From NCBI GenBank assembly GCA_963402885.1, contig OY727100.1:9889395-9953394 (forward strand): a stretch of 64,000 bases of DNA, read 5' to 3'. This document shows, one piece after another, positions 58,184 to 64,000 of this stretch (positions are counted from its first letter, which is position 1; the number at the start of each line of letters is the position of its first letter). The notes under the pieces are model-generated. The model worked only from the letters and a program-made list of their open reading frames with translations, was not told where the DNA came from and did no database searches. Source of the stretch: Antedon bifida (taxonomy: Eukaryota; Echinodermata; Crinoidea; Comatulida; Antedonidae). The position numbers were made by a program, and so were the translations under genes.

Positions 58184-58680
58184 ATTGTCCCTTGAAACAC
58201 AAAAAATGAAGGTCAATTAATATTCTAAATTTAAACTGGCCATATCAAAGTAATATTAAAGTTATTCACTTTAAGTCGAAAAAAAAACAACAAGTTTACG
58301 TAATTAACAGGTAAATTAATTTAATTACATTTCGTCTGTAAAATCGTCGCGAGCGAAAGTAAACAACGATTTCAAACCACAAGTATGCATTATGCATGAT
58401 GCTAATTAGGATTGTTTACAACTCGTCACAGTTGAGAAGGTGTTTTCTGATTATGAGGAGGTGTTTTATGATTATGTAGCCAAACAAGTAGCCAAACAAG
58501 CGCGTTGCATTTATCGAAAAGTTATTTTTTGAACAAAAAAACGTCTGTATTTCAGTTAAATGATTTTTTTTCCGACTAATTTTTGGTGAAAGTTAATAAC
58601 TATTATGATACTTCAAAATGACCTACTTTTTTTCGAAATCTTTTATTTTTTTGGAATTAGTCAAAGGGACAATAAATATA
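58184..58680. repeat. TTAA-flanked MITE (AGATGTATTGTCCC termini), copy 2, inverted relative to copy 1
   Basis: The left end TTAAAGATGTATTGTCCCTT is intact; the right end has decayed (AAAGGGACAATAAATATA). The interior is the reverse complement of 8514-9069, with CCATATCAAAGTAATATTAA and TTCGTCTGTAAAATCGTCGC as landmarks. Confidence 0.75.
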
Positions 58681-59030
58681 CGAATTTAATATACGAAGTA
58701 ATTAAGCAGAAGGTTCAGAGTTTGTAGCTCTGTTTGAGCGGCATTTTATTCAATTCTCATGAGAATTCCTTATCTTTTAAAAATGTATTTATTTATAATT
58801 GTTATTGCTTAATTTTGTATTTAATAAAGAGTTTAGAGAATGTTAATAAATTCAAATACATAAGCGTCACTTTTAATGATTAGTATCGTGAAAAGATGTT
58901 AATTTCCGTCTTTATTTTCTGAGGAAATTAAAGTTGTTGTTAACATCATTACTATTTTAACATTACAGTCATATGTAGAGTTATATTAAATATTGTACTT
59001 CTCTGGATTTGCCGAGAGTTTCAGTAAAAC

Positions 59031-59116
59031 AGATATCTATATATAAATTTACGTAAGGGAACAATTCGGTAAATCGCGCCTTACTTCTAGAATTTTTACT
59101 CGATGGTATATAAAGT
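59031..59116. repeat. Direct repeat D1, copy 1
   Basis: ATATATAAATTTACGTAAGG followed by AATCGCGCCTTACTTCTAGA and TTACTCGATGGTATATAAAG is closely matched at 60809-60896, 1.78 kb away in the same orientation. Confidence 0.75.
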
Positions 59117-59339
59117 TGGTTCCAAAGGCAAATTACTGAAAAATGAAAATGCTGTGGGTCTGAATCTCAATCTCAATGGAGATACAAAAAAGGCGAGAAG
59201 CTGGCAAGTGCTGCCTGGGTGGACAGGAATAAAAGAAATACAACAAAAGATACAGGGTGGTGAAGTGGGTGTTTATTGTTTCTAAATAACACCTACACCC
59301 AAATTGCTATTCACAATAACACAATTGAATAAAAATTGA

Positions 59340-60190
59340 TTGTCCAGCACTCCCACTTTACAATGGTAAAGTCCATTGTTGGGTGGCTTTTTACAATGGT
59401 GGCTTTTTACAGGGGTGGCTTTTTTCCGATTTCCTTAATTTCACTCTTAAATTTGGATCTGACTAATATATCACGAAGGTTGGGAGGTCTACGAAATGCA
59501 ATAATGGGTGGTTCTGGAAAAACAGTCCTGAGACGTTCTGTGGACTGTAGAATAGGCATATGTTTTCAATAATAGCCCGTAATGGAGGTAACCTAGGGTG
59601 ATAGGTTGTGACCAATGGCACTCTGGTCGAATTTGGCTGACGTGGTTTGTACGTCAGTGTTTGACATCGAGGAATATCTTTTGCTTTCTTTATAGCAGTT
59701 TCGATGTATTCCTTCTTGTAATTTCTATTCCGGAGATGTCCGGTTAGTTCTTCGGTACGATTCTGAAAATCTAAATCTGAAGAACAGATACTTCTGATAC
59801 GTAATGCTTGACTGTACGGTATGTTTTTAGTACAGTGTCGGGGATGACAACTGCTAGGATGTACATATTTTTATCCGTGGGTTTACGGAATATGTCAGTT
59901 TTGAGTGTACCATTTTCTATGGTCACTATAGTGTCCAAAAATCAACGCTACTAGTGGATTTAGTAGCTGTAAATTTGATAGTTGGGTGGGCTGAATTAAT
60001 ATTAAGAAGAAAGATTTCTTCAATGTATCTAAACCAAACAAGTGGTTTATTAGGTTGGAGGGACAGGAAATTGGCCTCACATTGTCCCATAAATAAAGAT
60101 GGCGCCATGTTTGTGCCCATCACTGTGCCATGAATTTGAAGGTAATGGTCATTTCCAAAATTAATATTGTTGTTGGTTAAAATCAACAAT
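59340..60190 (-). pseudogene. Penelope-like element reverse transcriptase remnant
   Basis: On the minus strand the upstream frame reads LQIHGTVMGTNMAPSLFMGQ and PLVWFRYIEEIFLL, matching the Penelope-like hallmark GTxMGTxMAP and the WFRYIDDIF catalytic box. Further down, other frames give TDIFRKPTDKNMY, TYHPRLPPLRAIIEN and RRPPNLRDILVRS, all in the expected order. Several frameshifts and stops are present, and the second catalytic aspartate position reads E (YIEE), so the copy is dead. It lies between the two SLC17 genes, opposite in strand. Confidence 0.8.
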
Positions 60191-60373
60191 AGACTTTCAA
60201 CCGTGACTAATACATACTAGATTAAAAGCAGCGTTGTATTGTATGAGAGTAGTATAGCATTTCGTTCGTGCGTGCAGTGTTTCTATAATAAACTTCATAT
60301 TATTATTATACTACAAATAAAAGTTAGACCTAGGGTCTAAAAGCGTTTGGAGATTGGGATCCACAAAGTCAAT

Positions 60374-63300
60374 ATGAAGCGTTATCTAGTAGCTATAATG
60401 TGTTGCATGGCAAAGTTTTGTTTTTATTCTATGAGACTGAATCTTAATATTGCTATAGTTGAAATGATTCAACCGAAAAACTCGACCGAGTGGGAAGATA
60501 TAAATGGAACTTGGACAACAGAGAAATCACCACGGTCTAAAGAATTTCACACAGAGGTAAGCTAAGTTATCTACTTTTTTCTTTCACGTTATTTCTTAAA
60601 ATGCAAGCAAGAAAAGAAGAACGTGTTAATTCTTTATTATTTAGCAACATTCTTTCAAAACACTGTTTAGAATTGTATGCAAGTTGGTTTTGCAAGATAA
60701 TATTCACAGTTTCCACCGAGTTTTCGTTTTTGTCTTCTCAACAGACACTAAAATCATAGGCATGTCAACAGACACTAAAATAAAGATCTTTGCCCTTGGA
60801 CTTCCACATATCTATATATAAATTTACGTAAGGGCAAAATTCTTTAAATCGGGCGTTACTTCTAGAATGTTTACTCGATGGTATATAAAGTTGGTTCGTA
60901 CTTTCGGTACTGATTTTAACCACCTGATGTAACCTTGTTTACTAATTAAATTGAGTTAGATAATTAGTTATTTTTTCCGATCGCGGTATAAACTGTCAAA
61001 TGGATGTCCATCTTGAAAAATACCGGCACACAATAATACGAGGATGTTTTGCATTTACATCTCCTTCTACGATAATGGTTTTTAATAACTGAAAATTGGT
61101 TGAACAGCTCGAGTAGAGCATCACAATGTTTAAGATTTTTTCTTCAAAAAATTACTTTTTTGATAGATTTAATATAGTCCTATGTTTATACAAAAACTAC
61201 TCGTATCAAAAAACCTGAAATTTAATCACTTTATGTTTTAAAATTACAAATCACAAATTATAACGCTTGCTCTTGTACAAAAATGAAGTTTTTTGGACAA
61301 GTAGTTCTCGAGTAAATGCAATTTCAGTTTACTTGTTACTTTAAGACTGGTCGCTGGCTTTTGAAAAATTCTGTCCTTTCTTTTAACACTAGCAGGTCTG
61401 AAAGGTGTACTAAAAAGTGGTCCAGAATTGGTACCGTGGTCTCAAAATTTAATGGAATGGTCCTTGACCACATATCTATCTGTATATTCATTTTGGTAAA
61501 GATCTTGTATTTACTTGTTGAGTAATCCTGCTAACAAACAGACAAACACGATCGATTACATATACCTCCTTGGCGGAGGTAAATAATTACAAAATATATA
61601 ATGTACTACTATTTCAATCAACTATGACAGTGACAGTTTAAACACAAAGTATTAAATCGCAAATATTCTATTGTATTTTATTTATAGGCCTATAAAACAT
61701 GAAACAATATTTCGTTACTGACTGGATAAAGAATATATTTAAAAATGGTTCCTCTTTGTATCCATCCTCTTCCCCATCCCTCAACCCTAATGTTACATAC
61801 AAAACACAAATTGCGTTTGTTTAAATGATTTTGTGACAAGTTTCATTTTGGGAAGTAATTCCCAGGATGCTAATTTTAGTTAACTACATAAATCATCGTG
61901 TCTATTTATTCGTTTCTGTAAACGATAATGTATTATAGTCTTGCGGTACGTAAATTTGAAATCGCCAGTTTTTACGCTGAAATTACTGTGTATTCGAGAA
62001 CCATCTAATATTACTAAATTGGACAAACACTTTAAACTTTCTTTCTCATTATCATGAAGTACAGGTATAAGAACCTTTTTATTTTTCACTAGATACCAAC
62101 GTACGCTTGGGATGAAGAAACACGTCAAATAATACTTAGTGGTTTTTATTATGGCTACACCGTAACAGCTATCCCAGGAGGGTGGTTGATTTGCAGAATA
62201 GGCGGGAAACCAATCATTTTTGCAGCACTTATTTTGTCAAGTATTCTTACAGGACTAATACCTTGGTCAGCGGGGATTAGCAGTGATTTTCTTATCGTTC
62301 TACGTGTATTAGACGGCATGGCACAGGTCAGTATGAATACTGTTCAAGTAGCCTTCCTAGTTTACCAGTCTTTCTATATTACGTCGTCATGGACCTAATA
62401 AAGATGGATTTTAAAGATAGATTTGTAATTATTTATAATAGAGATATTACTCTTTTATATTAATATATTATATATTACTTTTAATTAACAGTATATACCT
62501 TTTTTCGGGGATTTCCCAATAAATGCATTATTAGGATGCATTCTTGTAATTATTATGATAGAGACTAAAGATATTACTGTTTAGATATTTGTTTACAGTT
62601 GCATTTTATGTTTATTCTACAGTATTAATAAGCACTTTTTTTTAATCGAAGATTACACAATAAATGCATTTATCGAAAAGATTAAACAGAATCGTTATAC
62701 TTTGATTGGATCTCTTTTCTTATCAGGGACTAAACAATGGAGCAATAGTGGGTTTACTGGGAAAATGGACTAGTGTTCCGCATGAAAGAAGTACCCTTGT
62801 ATCCATAGCTCTTTTCGGTAAATGAATATTATCAATAATAATAATACTTAATTCATATTTATTACTTTAGTTATTCAAGAGTATGTAGGCCACTGGCCGA
62901 AGTACAATAATAGATAATACATACATTTAAATTTGAGTAGTAGTAACAGCAACATTTTTATTTCTCTTTTTATAATATTATGCGAACAAGGCAAATCTTA
63001 CCAGGTTATTGATTATTATTTTCTTTTTGTTGTTCATTAGTAAAATAAACTTTTCATTTGTTGGTTAATTAAAATAATAATAATTTCGTTGTAGTATGGA
63101 CATTCTAAACAAAATGATATTCATTTTACACCTCCTTGCATTTGCAAACTTTACAGATTCGTTTTTCCCTTGCAATTCCTCTCCATCTTCCCTTTTCGTT
63201 TTCAAGATCCCTATTGTGTGTTGTATTGTAATGAGCACGACAGCTTTAATAAATGTATTTTAAAACTAATTCACTATTCCATAGTAGGCTACCTCCGTGT

Positions 63301-64000
63301 TGGTTGCTCAAGGTGATTTACGATGATTTAATTCCTTTCTTTGCGGATATTGTGACTTTCTTTGCTATTGACTTGGAGATTATAGCATCAGTTTCCCGAA
63401 TGATTAAATGACAAATGACAAAATCAAATAGGATCTAAAAAACTAAGAACATTAACAAATCTTAGGTCTGTTGCTAATATCATAGGCATAGTCATGGTAT
63501 AGTCACAGGCATAGTATTAGTTCTTGATTCTCTGATGAACACCAAAACCACGTTTAAATGTTGTTTTACAGGTTTTCCATTTTGTCAAGTCATCTGTAAC
63601 CCTTTGTCTGCTTGGATTTGTTCTGCTTACACATTTGGTGGATGGCCGTTATCATTTTATACATACAGTAACGATATATTTATTTTCTATTATTTTGTTG
63701 TACGGATGCTTAGTGGCCATCCAAGTGCATAGATAAATAACGAATTTATGACATTATCACTTGATCATCTCTTCTAACGGATGATGAACATGATGAGATC
63801 CAAGATCTCATAATCGGATATTTCTCTTTGAATCGATGTAGTTTGTAAAAAGGTACAACTTAATAATAATAATAATAATAAAGACTGATAATATTATCAT
63901 TATCTTGAATTTCTAATTTGTTTCTCAATTTAATTTATATTAGGTACCCTTTCAATTGTTACTGCGATAATATGGGTTTTTATAATTTACGAAACTCCTG
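60374..64000 (+). CDS. SLC17-family (sialin-like) MFS anion transporter, gene 2, partial at window end
   Basis: Exons: 60374-60556, 62093-62326, 62727-62817, 63572-63667 and 63944 to beyond 64000. Exon phases are identical to gene 1, and the peptide (MKRYLVAIMCCMAKFCFYSM, DEETRQIILSGFYYGYTVTA, PGGWLICRIGGKP, RVLDGMAQGLNNGAIVGLLG, CNPLSAWICSAYTFGGWP) is closely similar, so this is a tandem duplicate. Exon 3 has one extra codon (WTSVPHERS versus WTVPHERS). No stop or frameshift is seen in the part present. Intron 1 (1.5 kb) holds an RTE-like tail and the second copy of repeat D1. The substrate is unknown. Confidence 0.85.
60809..60896. repeat. Direct repeat D1, copy 2 (SLC17 gene 2 intron 1)
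   Basis: Matches 59031-59116 through TATATATAAATTTACGTAAG and ACTTCTAGAATGTTTACTCG to GTATATAAAGTTGGTTC. Confidence 0.75.
61387..61580 (+). repeat. RTE-like LINE/SINE tail, copy 2
   Basis: AACACTAGCAGGTCTGAAAG, GTCCAGAATTGGTACC, GAGTAATCCTGCTAACAAAC and CCTCCTTGGCGGAGGTAA, as at 52773-52970. In SLC17 gene 2 intron 1. Confidence 0.55.

Larger units (their letters stand above)
58024..60373. other. Intergenic region between the two SLC17-like genes
   Basis: Holds the 3' UTR of gene 1, a TTAA MITE (58184-58680), a Penelope-like remnant (59340-60190, minus strand), one copy of an 86-bp direct repeat (59031-59116), and the proximal promoter of gene 2. Confidence 0.6.

Noticed and set aside
61880..62128. 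82-codon minus-strand frame in SLC17 gene 2
   Set aside because: It overlaps intron 1 and exon 2 of the plus-strand gene and has no motif of its own.

Overview
The window is animal nuclear DNA: A+T-rich, with long multi-exon genes, GT-AG introns and dense transposon debris. The gene content (RAB5IF, WDR54, SNRNP200, SLC17 transporters), the transposon mix (Tx1/L1-like LINE, CR1/L2-like and RTE-like LINE pieces, a Penelope-like element, many TIR elements) and the very frequent short motif TAGGCCTA suggest a marine invertebrate deuterostome, most likely an echinoderm. That organism call is an inference from style, not from a marker gene.

Layout, left to right. (1) 13-105: last exon of an ABHD4/ABHD5-type hydrolase gene (+). 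(2) 1673-4991: complete 4-exon RAB5IF homologue (-), whose first intron holds a 1.8-kb TIR element with a 10-bp target duplication. (3) 5220-13772: complete 8-exon WDR54 homologue (+), divergent from RAB5IF with only 228 bp between start codons; its third intron contains several transposons nested in one another. (4) 16867-41055: complete 40-exon SNRNP200/Brr2 homologue (-), convergent with WDR54, predicted 2,143 aa. Its introns hold many small inverted-repeat elements, a decayed endonuclease-domain ORF and an unidentified open frame. (5) 41952-52532: a gene-free 10.6-kb composite transposon block. It has terminal inverted repeats, arrays of about 100-bp subterminal repeats, a tandemly duplicated 2-kb internal unit, and opposed tRNA-like modules. 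A 5'-truncated Tx1-like LINE (3.3 kb, 16-bp TSD) and a 1.6-kb TTAA-flanked element are inserted in the second unit. (6) 53433-58023 and 60374-64000: two tandem, same-strand SLC17 (sialin-like) transporter genes. The first is complete (9 exons, 487 aa); the second runs off the window after part of exon 5. A Penelope-like remnant lies between them.

The host genes are unrelated housekeeping functions: ER membrane protein insertion (RAB5IF), a WD scaffold (WDR54), spliceosome activation (SNRNP200), and organic anion transport (SLC17). There is no operon-like logic. The only visible regulatory coupling is the short shared RAB5IF/WDR54 promoter region. The most unusual material is the 41.9-52.5 kb composite element and the palindrome-rich element inside RAB5IF. 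Exon boundaries were placed by eye from splice signals, reading-frame continuity and recalled family sequences; no alignment was run.
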